A stretch of 64,000 nucleotides of DNA from Ruminiclostridium josui JCM 17888 (lineage in GTDB: Bacteria; Bacillota; Clostridia; Acetivibrionales; DSM-1351), in contig NZ_JAGE01000001.1 in the NCBI RefSeq assembly GCF_000526495.1, forward strand, positions 928,001-992,000, read 5' to 3'. The notes below the pieces were generated by a model. That model ran no database searches. It saw nothing but the letters and a program-made list of their open reading frames with translations, and was not told the origin of the DNA. Both the position numbers and the translations under genes were made by a program. Every line of letters starts with the position of its first letter. Positions within the stretch are counted from its first letter, which is position 1. Below, piece by piece: positions 15,765 to 24,341 of the stretch.

Positions 15765-18374
15765 ATGAATAGGCATACAAAGAAAAAATTTATTCCCATG
15801 ATTCTTTCCATAGCAATAGTTATTACTATAGTAAGCTTCCTGTTTCCAGAAAGCAATATTGGTTATACGGCTCAAAATTCATATTATTCACCTTTTGATA
15901 CTGCATATTCTCCCGATGGCAGCGTGATTGCGGTATCAGATTCAACTAAAGGACAGATTGAGATATTGAATGCATCCAATGGTGAAATCCAAAAGATTAT
16001 ACAATTGGATGGACAGCCAAAAGCTCTTGCATGGAACGGGAATAAAAACATATATGTTTCAGAGTACGGAGCAGGAACTGTTGCCGAAGTAAATCCTGTT
16101 TCAGGAGAAGTAACAAGACGATTTCCAACAGGGGCGAACCCTCTGGGAGTAAAAGTAGTAGACAATAAACTTATTGTATCTGATTATAGCCTTAAGAAAG
16201 TATCTATTGTTGATTTATCCTCCGGTAGTGTTGAAAAAAATATTGCTGTGAGAGATTATCCCTACTTAATTGATAGTACTATTGATGGTAAATATGCAGT
16301 AGTTGGACATGCATTACCATCAGGAAATGCTTCAGAATCCAAGTATGCTGCATCAGTTACTTTTATTGACATGAACACCTATAGTGAAGCTGCAAACATA
16401 GTACTTCCACAGGGCTCATCAAATGTAAGAGGAATTAAATGTTCACCAGACGGCAAGTGGGCATATGTTCTTCATACATTTGGAAAAACCTCCCTCCCTA
16501 CTACCCAAATTACTAGAGGGTGGACAATGACAAATGCAGTTACCATAATTGATATAGCAAATAAAGAAATATATACCACATTCTTATTGGACAGAATGAT
16601 GGAGGGAGCAGCAGACCCATGGGGGCTAACAATATCATCAGACAGTAAAACCATGTGGGTTAGTGTGTCAGGAACTCATCAGGTGCTGAAAATCGATTTA
16701 AATGGTCTTCACCAGCTTTTACAAGGAAATTTAAACGGTGGTGATAGCTCGCAAATCAATCCTAACACATACTACAAAATAGTAAACAGAAATAGTGGAA
16801 AAGCAGTTGATATACCAAATGGTAATCCAGCAAACAACACTCAGTTGATACAATGGGATGATGTTGGCAACAATAATCAGCAATATAGGTTTGTCGCTGA
16901 TTCAGAAGGATATTATACCATTATCAACAAAGGAACTAATAAAGCATTGGACAACGCAGGTGCTACCTCTGATAATTCAGCTGTGGTTGAATGGGATGTG
17001 ACTTCTTCAAATAATCAGAAATGGAAGATAATTGACGCTGGTAATGGATATATTAAGCTTCAGGTGAAATCCAGCCAGAAATATTTAGACGTAAGTGGTG
17101 CTTCCGTTGCTAATAATGCTGGTTTAGTAACAAACAGCAGCAGCACAAGTTTGAGCCAGCAATGGAAAATATCAGTGGCTGGAGCCACAAATTCCGGCAA
17201 TTATTCATTATTAAATCGTTCAAAATCAGGTTTTGATAAACCATATTCAGATATCTGGTTACAAATCAAAGCTGATCCTTCAAAAAAAAGTGACCTTAAA
17301 TACGATCTTGGAGCCTTATGGGGAGCAGGTCTACTAAAAAAGATAGATTTACCAGGTCAGGGGCCAAGAGGTATATCATTATCACCAGACGGTAAAACTG
17401 TAGCCGTAGGTGCATATTTTGCAGGAGAAGTATATCTTATAGATGCAACAGGAAATGTATTAAAAAATACAGTAAAACTCGGTATTCAACCCCAAGAAAG
17501 CCAAGTTAGAAGTGGCGAACGTATATTCCATGATGCATCAACTACTACACAAAAATGGCTCAGCTGTGCTTCCTGTCATCCTGATGGCAGGGCTGATGGA
17601 CTAAATTGGGATATGCCAAATGATGGTATAGGCAATACTAAAAACACTAAATCAATGCTATATGTTTTTGACACCCCTCCAGCAATGTGGCGTGGAGTAA
17701 GGGATGATGCCCATGTTGGTGTAAAAGCTGGTTTCAAATACATAAAGTTTAAAGAGCCTACCCAACAAGAACTTGATGATGTTGCTGCTTATATCAAGAG
17801 TCTCTCTGAAGAACCTAGTCCATACTCCAATGAAGGTACAATGACAGCAGATGCTGCTGCAGGAAAAGCAATTTTTGAAAGCCCGGAAACAAATTGTTCA
17901 TATTGTCATTCTGGACCACTGTATACAGATTTGAAGGCTCACGATGTAGGCTCAAAAGATAACCTTGATCCCGATGGATTCTATTATACCCCAACACTAA
18001 AGGAATTGTGGAGGACTGCTCCTTATATGCATGATGGTTCTGCTGCAACACTTCGCGAAGTATTGACAACAATGAATCCAGATGACAAACATGGAAAGAC
18101 TTCACACCTTACCGATGAGCAAATCAACCAGTTGGAGGCTTACTTGCTTCAGATAGATAGCAATCCTAATCAAACATTACAAAAAGGTGATGTAAACGGA
18201 GATGGAGATGTTAATGCAATTGACTTGGCATATATGAAAAAGTACTTAATGGGAGAACTTGATTTGCCTGCTGAACAGCTTAAAGCAGCTGATGTTGATG
18301 ATAATGGGGATATAAATGCAATTGATTTTGCTATTTTGAAACAAGTAGTTCTTGGACTAAAACCTAATTTATAG
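15765..18374 (+). CDS. Dockerin-bearing di-haem cytochrome (YVTN propeller, ricin lectin, MauG-like domain)
   Basis: A secreted protein of about 869 residues; ATG 15765 follows a GGGAG site. Segments in order: signal peptide (1-~37); YVTN-type propeller blades (~40-320); ricin-type lectin/CBM13 (~330-476, with YYKIVNRNSGKAVDI and repeated W-D/N-Q patterns); further propeller sequence (~486-576, RGISLSPDGKTVAVGAYFAG). A di-haem cytochrome c peroxidase/MauG-like region follows, with CASCH (~600) and CSYCH (~711) and a possible distal Met in APYMHDGSAATLREV. Last comes a type I dockerin (~808-869) with two repeats containing DVNGDGDVNAIDLAYMKKYL and DVDDNGDINAIDFAIL. The dockerin should place it in the cellulosome by binding cohesins. 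The lectin suggests glycan binding. The redox partner is unknown. Confidence 0.88.
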   Translation: MNRHTKKKFIPMILSIAIVITIVSFLFPESNIGYTAQNSYYSPFDTAYSPDGSVIAVSDSTKGQIEILNASNGEIQKIIQLDGQPKALAWNGNKNIYVSEYGAGTVAEVNPVSGEVTRRFPTGANPLGVKVVDNKLIVSDYSLKKVSIVDLSSGSVEKNIAVRDYPYLIDSTIDGKYAVVGHALPSGNASESKYAASVTFIDMNTYSEAANIVLPQGSSNVRGIKCSPDGKWAYVLHTFGKTSLPTTQITRGWTMTNAVTIIDIANKEIYTTFLLDRMMEGAADPWGLTISSDSKTMWVSVSGTHQVLKIDLNGLHQLLQGNLNGGDSSQINPNTYYKIVNRNSGKAVDIPNGNPANNTQLIQWDDVGNNNQQYRFVADSEGYYTIINKGTNKALDNAGATSDNSAVVEWDVTSSNNQKWKIIDAGNGYIKLQVKSSQKYLDVSGASVANNAGLVTNSSSTSLSQQWKISVAGATNSGNYSLLNRSKSGFDKPYSDIWLQIKADPSKKSDLKYDLGALWGAGLLKKIDLPGQGPRGISLSPDGKTVAVGAYFAGEVYLIDATGNVLKNTVKLGIQPQESQVRSGERIFHDASTTTQKWLSCASCHPDGRADGLNWDMPNDGIGNTKNTKSMLYVFDTPPAMWRGVRDDAHVGVKAGFKYIKFKEPTQQELDDVAAYIKSLSEEPSPYSNEGTMTADAAAGKAIFESPETNCSYCHSGPLYTDLKAHDVGSKDNLDPDGFYYTPTLKELWRTAPYMHDGSAATLREVLTTMNPDDKHGKTSHLTDEQINQLEAYLLQIDSNPNQTLQKGDVNGDGDVNAIDLAYMKKYLMGELDLPAEQLKAADVDDNGDINAIDFAILKQVVLGLKPNL

Positions 18375-18408
18375 GACAAATAAATCTAACCCTAAAGTTA
18401 GTTTCTTT

Positions 18409-18446
18409 TAGCGTAGCGGTTTTGTGGCTGCTACGCTACTTTTATG
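18409..18446 (+). terminator. Terminator after the cytochrome operon
   Basis: TAGCGTAGC (18409-18417) pairs perfectly with GCTACGCTA (18430-18438) over a 12-base loop, followed by CTTTTATG. It lies 34 bases after the dockerin gene stop. Confidence 0.75.
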
Positions 18447-18487
18447 CATCCAAGAAAAATTTTCTGGTATTTAATGTTATCCAAAAA

Positions 18488-18516
18488 TTGCATATACTTT
18501 TTCATTAGTGTATAGT
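18488..18516 (+). promoter_or_regulatory. Sigma-A type promoter of the beta-helix gene
   Basis: TTGCAT (18488-18493), 17-base spacer, TATAGT (18511-18516), about 100 bases ahead of the ATG at 18618. Confidence 0.55.
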
Positions 18517-18617
18517 AAATTGTTTCTATTATGTAAAGTTTATTACAATTTTGTTCCTATCCAAATATTCCATTATGTGGTAATATGTGAATAACCATTA
18601 AATACGGAGGTGTCTTC

Positions 18618-19673
18618 ATGAAAAACAAAGATAAACTTAAAGGATTTTTTTCAGGAATTATATTTTCAGCAATCATAGGGGCATTTGCATTGGGGGTAAC
18701 AGTTTTTGCAGCACCTATAGAAAGCAAGCTATCAGTTGTGTATGATAACATTAAAATCTATATTGATGGGACCCTTTTCCAACCTAAGGACTCTAATGGT
18801 AACGATATTAAACCTTTTATTTCAAAGGGAATTACCTATTTGCCTGTATCAGCATTAAGTAAGGCCCTGGGAAAAGATGTTAGTTGGGATGGAAAGACAA
18901 AGAGTATTTATATAGGAAAACAACCTGCTTCAAAGGCTAAAGAAGTAACGGTTTCTAATGTTAATGAACTCTTTGACGCACTTGGCTCTAATAAACATAT
19001 TAAGCTGAAACCAGGAACTTACAATATTTCAGATTTGAATCAAGATTACATTAAAAGTAAAAATATATATTGGGAAAGCGTGTACGACGGCAATGAATTA
19101 ATTCTAGATGAAATAAGTAATCTGACATTGGAAGGTTTGGGAGATAGCCCTGTTGAATTAGTTGTTGAGCCAAGATATGCAAATGTTCTGACATTTAAAA
19201 ATTCAAATAAAATAGCTATAAAGAATATTAAAGCCGGACATACCATTGAGAAGGGTTCCTGTGTAGGGGGCGTATTCAAATTTAATTTATCAAAGGATAT
19301 AGATATATCAGACAGTATTTTATATGGATGTGGAACCTATGGAATTATAGCAGAAGATACTGAACACCTAAAATTTAGTAATTCCATTATCGAGGAGTGT
19401 ACATACGGAGCAATGACTTTAAATTACTGCAAAGATTTCGCCTTTGATAATAGTAAAATCAGAAAGTGTGAAAACTATGAGTTGATTGAAATTTATTCTT
19501 CAACAAGTATAGTATACAACAAATGCGAAATATCTGATAATACATCAAGCGATATTTTATCTGTAAGCTTATCTAATAACGTTAAATTTACAAATTGTAA
19601 ATTCAAAAATAACAGCCCATTTAATCCTACTCTCTTCCCTGCTGTTGATTTTACAGGAACTACTTTCGAGTAA
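18618..19673 (+). CDS. Secreted stalk-domain and right-handed beta-helix protein
   Basis: A 351-residue exported protein. Residues 1-~33 form a signal peptide (FFSGIIFSAIIGAFALGVTVFAAP). Residues ~40-110 resemble the copper amine oxidase N-terminal-like stalk domain (VYDNIKIYIDGTLFQP, GITYLPVSALSKALGKDVSWD), a wall-binding or adaptor module in Firmicutes. Residues ~120-351 form a right-handed beta-helix with regularly spaced ladders (NLTLEGLG, NKIAIKNIKAG, KDIDISDSILYGCGTYGI, DFAFDNSKIRKCE). This fold is common in polysaccharide lyases and carbohydrate-binding proteins. No catalytic set can be assigned and there is no dockerin. The start is supported by GGAGGTG. It is monocistronic by its own promoter and the hairpin after it. 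Confidence 0.75.
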   Translation: MKNKDKLKGFFSGIIFSAIIGAFALGVTVFAAPIESKLSVVYDNIKIYIDGTLFQPKDSNGNDIKPFISKGITYLPVSALSKALGKDVSWDGKTKSIYIGKQPASKAKEVTVSNVNELFDALGSNKHIKLKPGTYNISDLNQDYIKSKNIYWESVYDGNELILDEISNLTLEGLGDSPVELVVEPRYANVLTFKNSNKIAIKNIKAGHTIEKGSCVGGVFKFNLSKDIDISDSILYGCGTYGIIAEDTEHLKFSNSIIEECTYGAMTLNYCKDFAFDNSKIRKCENYELIEIYSSTSIVYNKCEISDNTSSDILSVSLSNNVKFTNCKFKNNSPFNPTLFPAVDFTGTTFE

Positions 19674-19732
19674 TGTTTTAGTTACATAAATTCTATTTCA
19701 TTCATTAAATTAATTGTTCATGATTTTGAGTG

Positions 19733-19775
19733 TATAGCCGTTCAATAATGAGAACTATTTCTTCGGACGGCTATA
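19733..19775 (+). terminator. Hairpin after the beta-helix gene
   Basis: TATAGCCGT (19733-19741) pairs with ACGGCTATA (19767-19775); two more pairs extend the stem inward. Only a weak T-tract (TTTACTATTT) follows. The remainder of the 375-bp gap to 20048 holds the accC promoter and nothing else that I recognise. Confidence 0.55.
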
Positions 19776-19830
19776 TTTACTATTTGCTCCTTCATTATCA
19801 CTTAGTAAATGAAGTATTTTTGTCATATAT

Positions 19831-19860
19831 TTCACGACTATAAGCATAATATGGTATAAT
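19831..19860 (+). promoter_or_regulatory. Candidate promoter of the biotin carboxylase gene
   Basis: TTCACG (19831-19836), 18-base spacer and a perfect TATAAT (19855-19860), about 190 bases before the GTG start. Confidence 0.45.
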
Positions 19861-20048
19861 GGCTATAATTGATATATTTTACTTGAAAATCAACAAAGTA
19901 ATTGGTAGAATTGTTAAAAAAGCAAAATAATACCTAAGAAAAATTTAATCCAATTATATGATGTAAGAGTTTTAAAATACTGAAAAATGCAATAGTAGTA
20001 AATTAAAATATACAAGGAAATACAAATTAAAAAAGAAGGTGATAATTA

Positions 20049-21602
20049 GTGATTAAAAAAGTACTTGTAGCTAATAGAGGGGAAATTGCAATAAGAATTT
20101 TCAGAACACTTCGCGAAATGGGAATTTCTTCTGTTGCTATATATTCCGATAATGATAAGGATAGTACGTTTGTTCAATATGCAGATTATAGTTACCCTTT
20201 AGAGGGAGATACTGCAAAAGAAACATATATGAATATTGATAAAATAATCAAGATTGCTGTAGAAGCCGGAGTTGATGCTATACATCCTGGATACGGTTTT
20301 TTATCTGAAAATGCATCATTTGTAAAAGCTGTTGAAGATTCAGGTATTGTTTTTATAGGACCTAGTTCAGAAGTTGTCAGTTCACTAGGAAATAAATTTA
20401 AAGCTCGAGATATTATTAAAAAATTAGATATTCCATTGATTCCAGGAACTAAAAAGGTTATCTATACCTTTGAGGAAGCAGAGCAAATTGCTTCCACCGT
20501 TGGATATCCAGTAATGATAAAACCCGCTGCAGGCGGCGGCGGAAAGGGTATGAATATTGCGAATGACAGAAGTGAGTTAGAGAGCGCTTTTTATAAGAGC
20601 CAAAACTTAGCTGAGTCAGTATTTCATGATAATTCTGTTTGCTTAGAAAGATATTATGCAGATGCTCATCATGTAGAGGTTCAAATTTTAGCAGATACAC
20701 ATGGCAATGTACTTCATTTAGGTGAACGAGAATGCTCAATCCAAAGAAGATTCCAAAAGGTAGTTGAAGAATCCCCTTGTTTAATTATATCTGAACATAT
20801 AAGAAATAAAATATTTGAATATGCAGTTTCTATTGCAAAGGAAGTTAATTATACCGGTGCTGGAACTATAGAATTTTTATATAGCAACGGAGAAGTTTTC
20901 TTTTTGGAAATGAACACAAGAATTCAGGTTGAACATGCAGTTACAGAAATGGTTACAGATATAGATATTGTAAAGATGCAAGTATTAATAGCATCAGGCT
21001 ATGAACTTCCTGTAAAGCAAGAGGATATAAAAATCAGGGGACACGCTATAGAATGTAGAATTTACTCTGAAGATACAAGTAATAATTTTATGCCTTCAGT
21101 AGGAGAGATTACGTATTGTCAGCTGCCACATGGATTGGGAGTAAGGGTGGATTCTGCAATAGGACATAACTATTGTGTTAGTCATCTCTTTGATCCTATG
21201 CTTGCCAAATTAATTGTAAGAGGAAATACTAGAGAAGAAGCAATATGTCGAATGAGCAGAGCATTAGATGAGTTTATTATTGAAGGTGTAAAAACAAATA
21301 TTGACTACCTTAAGGCAATAATGGAAGATACTCAATATATCAATCTCAAAGTAAATACTAATTTTTTGAAAGATAGACATGAAGAGTTAATGAATTCAGC
21401 TATGAAAACAAAGCATATTAAAAATAGGTTTAAGCAAAAGATTCCAGTTTATAGGGAAAGCATACAAAACTATAATGAAGTTGGAATAAGTGAAACTCCA
21501 GCATGTGAATTTGAACCTATCAGCGTTGAATCGAATGAAAATTCGCTACAACAGCTTGTGGATGAAATCTCTTTGCCAAGTCTTCTTTCAATTGATGGCT
21601 AA
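20049..21602 (+). CDS. accC: Biotin carboxylase (AccC-type), orphan
   Basis: Carboxylates biotin on a carrier protein using ATP and bicarbonate, the first half-reaction of acetyl-/acyl-CoA carboxylases. The N-terminus KKVLVANRGEIAIRIFRTL, ATP-grasp loop MIKPAAGGGGKGMNIA and EMNTRIQVEHAVTEMVT are all intact. At 517 residues it is ~65 longer than AccC. The extra tail (ETPACEFEPISVESNENSLQ) carries no biotinyl MKM motif, so it is not a fused BCCP. GTG start with AAGAAGGTG upstream. No BCCP or carboxyltransferase gene is adjacent. An IS256-family element begins 14 bases after the stop and could have separated it from former neighbours. Function is secure; partner and pathway are unknown. Confidence 0.87.
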   Translation: MIKKVLVANRGEIAIRIFRTLREMGISSVAIYSDNDKDSTFVQYADYSYPLEGDTAKETYMNIDKIIKIAVEAGVDAIHPGYGFLSENASFVKAVEDSGIVFIGPSSEVVSSLGNKFKARDIIKKLDIPLIPGTKKVIYTFEEAEQIASTVGYPVMIKPAAGGGGKGMNIANDRSELESAFYKSQNLAESVFHDNSVCLERYYADAHHVEVQILADTHGNVLHLGERECSIQRRFQKVVEESPCLIISEHIRNKIFEYAVSIAKEVNYTGAGTIEFLYSNGEVFFLEMNTRIQVEHAVTEMVTDIDIVKMQVLIASGYELPVKQEDIKIRGHAIECRIYSEDTSNNFMPSVGEITYCQLPHGLGVRVDSAIGHNYCVSHLFDPMLAKLIVRGNTREEAICRMSRALDEFIIEGVKTNIDYLKAIMEDTQYINLKVNTNFLKDRHEELMNSAMKTKHIKNRFKQKIPVYRESIQNYNEVGISETPACEFEPISVESNENSLQQLVDEISLPSLLSIDG

Positions 21603-21615
21603 AATAAAAGCATGT

Positions 21616-23124
21616 AAAAGTCAAGCTTAGATGTTTTGCATTGAGCCTGTGAAGAAAAGTCTGTAAAATCAGCTTTCTATGATAAAATCAAATTATCATA
21701 GGAGGCTATTTTTTATGGCAAGAAGAAAGAATTCGATGAGCGAAGGAAAAAAGAACATTATTGCATCCCTACTTCAAGAGTATGACATCAAGACTGCAGA
21801 AGACATCCAGGAAGCACTTAAAGACTTGTTAGGGGGTACCATTCAGAGCATGTTGGAAGCCGAGATGGATCAGCATTTAGGCTATGAACCATACGAACGT
21901 TCCAATAACACCAATTACAGGAACGGAAAAAAATCCAAATCAATACAAAGTACATATGGTAAGATGGAAATTGACGTTCCACAAGATCGAGAATGTTCCT
22001 TTGAGCCACAAATCGTGAAGAAGCGTCAAAAGGATATCTCAAGCATTGACCAAAAGATCATTGCTATGTATGCAAGAGGTTTGACAACTCGCCAGATCTC
22101 TGACCAGATCGAAGAAATCTACGGATTTGAAGTTAGTGAAGGCATGGTATCCGATATCACAAACAAACTGCTTCCAGAAATTGAGGAATGGCAACAACGT
22201 CCACTATCCAGCGTTTACCCAATTGTATTCATAGATGCTGTGCACTTTTCTGTTAGGGACAACAATGTCATCAAGAAGCTGGCTGCATACATCATTCTTG
22301 GAATCAATGAAGAAGGCCAAAAGGAAGTGTTAAGCATTCAGATAGGCCAAAATGAAAGCAGTAAATATTGGCTTAGTGTCCTAAATGAACTGAAGAACCG
22401 TGGAGTCAAGGATATTCTTATACTTTGTGCAGATGGCCTGAGTGGCATCAAGGAATCCATTGCTGTAGCTTTTCCGGAAACAGAGTATCAACGCTGCATA
22501 GTCCATCAGGTAAGAAACACACTAAAATATGTTGCAGACAAAGATAAGAAGGAGTTTGCTAATGACCTGAAGACAATCTACCATGCCCCTACAGAGGAGA
22601 CCGGATATGAGCGTATGATGCAAATTACGGACAAGTGGCAGGACCGTTATCCTAACGCCATGAAGAGTTGGTCTACGAACTGGGATATCCTAAGCCCGAT
22701 TTTCAAGTTTTCTACGGATGTTCGCAAGGTAATCTACACAACCAATGCTATAGAAAGCCTGAACAGCACATATCGTCGTCTGAATCGTCAAAGAAGCGTA
22801 TTTCCAAGTGACACAGCCCTCTTAAAGGCCCTATATCTAGCAACCTTTGAGGCAACCAAGAAGTGGACTATGACTCTCCGTAACTGGGGTAAAGTCTACG
22901 GTGAGTTGTCCATCATGTATGAGGGCAGGCTTCTGCAATAAAATCAGGACAATCAAAAACACCCTTTTGGAAGGGTGCTATTGACATGCCATTAATTTAC
23001 TATTATATTGTAGACAAGTTATGAAAGCCAGCATCTGGCCTTCACAACTCTAATAAAATTATCATAGAAAGCTATTTACAGAGATTATTTCACACACTCT
23101 TTGCATTATCTAAGCTTGACTTTT
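21616..23124 (+). mobile_element. IS256-family insertion sequence, complete
   Basis: The ends 21616-~21690 and ~23055-23124 are long imperfect inverted repeats. Both begin AAAAGTCAAGCTTAGAT and share an inner block AGCTTTCTATGATAA. They flank a full transposase. The element is about 1.5 kb. I see no clear 8-9 bp target duplication. A hairpin CACCCTT-TTGG-AAGGGTG (22960-22977) follows the transposase. It sits between two convergent transcription units. Confidence 0.85.
21715..22941 (+). CDS. IS256-family (mutator-type) transposase
   Basis: A DDE transposase of 408 residues that cuts and pastes its element. Family motifs include LLGGTIQSMLEAEMDQHLGY near the N-terminus, PQDRECSFEPQIVKKRQKDI, the catalytic regions VFIDAVHFSVRD and LILCADGLSGIKESI, and the C-terminal YTTNAIESLNSTYRRLNRQR. 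The reading frame is intact, so the element may be active. ATG 21715 is preferred over 21679 because AGGAGG lies 9 bases before it. That ribosome site overlaps one arm of a hairpin (CTATGATAA 21677-21685 with TTATCATAG 21693-21701). The hairpin could limit translation from outside transcripts. Confidence 0.93.
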   Translation: MARRKNSMSEGKKNIIASLLQEYDIKTAEDIQEALKDLLGGTIQSMLEAEMDQHLGYEPYERSNNTNYRNGKKSKSIQSTYGKMEIDVPQDRECSFEPQIVKKRQKDISSIDQKIIAMYARGLTTRQISDQIEEIYGFEVSEGMVSDITNKLLPEIEEWQQRPLSSVYPIVFIDAVHFSVRDNNVIKKLAAYIILGINEEGQKEVLSIQIGQNESSKYWLSVLNELKNRGVKDILILCADGLSGIKESIAVAFPETEYQRCIVHQVRNTLKYVADKDKKEFANDLKTIYHAPTEETGYERMMQITDKWQDRYPNAMKSWSTNWDILSPIFKFSTDVRKVIYTTNAIESLNSTYRRLNRQRSVFPSDTALLKALYLATFEATKKWTMTLRNWGKVYGELSIMYEGRLLQ

Positions 23125-23170
23125 TATTTTTTGTTGCGACACAAATATGAGTAAGCGTTTATTGATTCTT

Positions 23171-24325
23171 TTAATCAAGTCTCTTTCTAAGTCTTAGTGT
23201 TGATATAAATAATAAAGCAACAGTAAATCCAGATAGTATTATAACTTCATTTATTATATAATCAAGTCCTATTCCCTTAAGCATAACTCCCCTTACTATT
23301 GTTATAAAATATGTAACTGGTAGTATGTTTCCTATGGCAGAAACCACTTGAGGCATAGCCTGTCTTGGAAAAACAAAACCTGATAACAAAACGCTTGGAA
23401 GCATAAAAGCTAGCATCAAAAGCATCGCCTGCATTTGGTTTTTTACTATTGTTGATATAAACATACCTATTGACAATGAACATATAACAAATAAAAAACC
23501 AAGAACAAGAAGCAGGGCAATGCTCCCTGCAATATGTACATCAAACCAAAATACACATATAGCTAGTGCCAATATGAATGATAAATAACCAATAATCACA
23601 TTTGGGATAAGCTTTGCAAGAATAAGTTCAAAAGATTTTATTGGAGTAACTATCAACTGCTCAATAGTACCCTTCTCTTTCTCTCTCACTAGTGCAAATG
23701 CTGTAAGCATGATAGTTAAGTTCTGAAGAATTAATCCTAGCTGTCCTGGTATAGTAAAGTTTTTGCTTTCCAGATTAGGATTATACCAAACCTTGGAATT
23801 AATTGTAATACCTCCAAGAGAAGAAATATAGCTTCCTATCTTCTCTAAACCATCTTCTTTTAATTTCTTAGAATACATTTCTGAAACAAGTAGTCCGCTG
23901 TTTAGTGCAGTCCTAGCCACAGTAGGATCAGAACCATCTATAATCAATTGAGTTTGTGCAATCTCATTTTTCTTTAAACTTTTTGCGTAATCAGCAGGTA
24001 TTACTATTCCCGCCTTTATCTTACCAGAATCCATAAGATCGGATAACTCTTTTTCACTTGAAACATAGTAATCAACTTCAAAATAATTTGATGTGATAAA
24101 TTTGTCCATATACTCTCTGCTTTCAGGAGTCATACTTTGGTCAAAAACAGCAGTAGGTATTTGATCAACATCTGTTTTTACTGCATACCCAAAAAGAAGC
24201 ATCATCATTATAGGCATAACAATGGCTATTCTCAAGCTTATAGAGTCTCTTTTTATCTGAATTAACTCTTTACGTACAATAGAACGAAATCTAGTTAAAT
24301 TGAATTTAGCTCTACTTTTTTTCAT
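23171..24325 (-). CDS. ABC-2 type efflux permease
   Basis: A 384-residue membrane protein of the ABC-2/YhhJ type. It has one helix near residues 28-48, a large extracytoplasmic region (~50-200, SREYMDKFITSNYFEVDYYV...), then five or so helices. The classical motif ALVREKEKGTIEQLIVTPIK sits near residues 214-233. It works with the adjacent ATPase (16-base gap) and the HlyD-like lipoprotein. It is the last gene of the type II polyketide operon, so it probably exports the polyketide; this is inference from context. The IS256 element ends 46 bases beyond its stop. Confidence 0.85.
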   Translation of the reverse strand: MKKSRAKFNLTRFRSIVRKELIQIKRDSISLRIAIVMPIMMMLLFGYAVKTDVDQIPTAVFDQSMTPESREYMDKFITSNYFEVDYYVSSEKELSDLMDSGKIKAGIVIPADYAKSLKKNEIAQTQLIIDGSDPTVARTALNSGLLVSEMYSKKLKEDGLEKIGSYISSLGGITINSKVWYNPNLESKNFTIPGQLGLILQNLTIMLTAFALVREKEKGTIEQLIVTPIKSFELILAKLIPNVIIGYLSFILALAICVFWFDVHIAGSIALLLVLGFLFVICSLSIGMFISTIVKNQMQAMLLMLAFMLPSVLLSGFVFPRQAMPQVVSAIGNILPVTYFITIVRGVMLKGIGLDYIINEVIILSGFTVALLFISTLRLRKRLD

Positions 24326-24341
24326 TTACTTCCCCCCTTGT

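Noticed and set aside
20049-21602. Biotin carboxylase truncated by the IS256 element
   Set aside because: The stop codon lies before the element's left repeat and the ATP-grasp and C-terminal regions are complete.
21600-23140. Target-site duplication of the IS256-family element
   Set aside because: The 8-9 bases on each side of the inverted repeats do not match, so no duplication is claimed.
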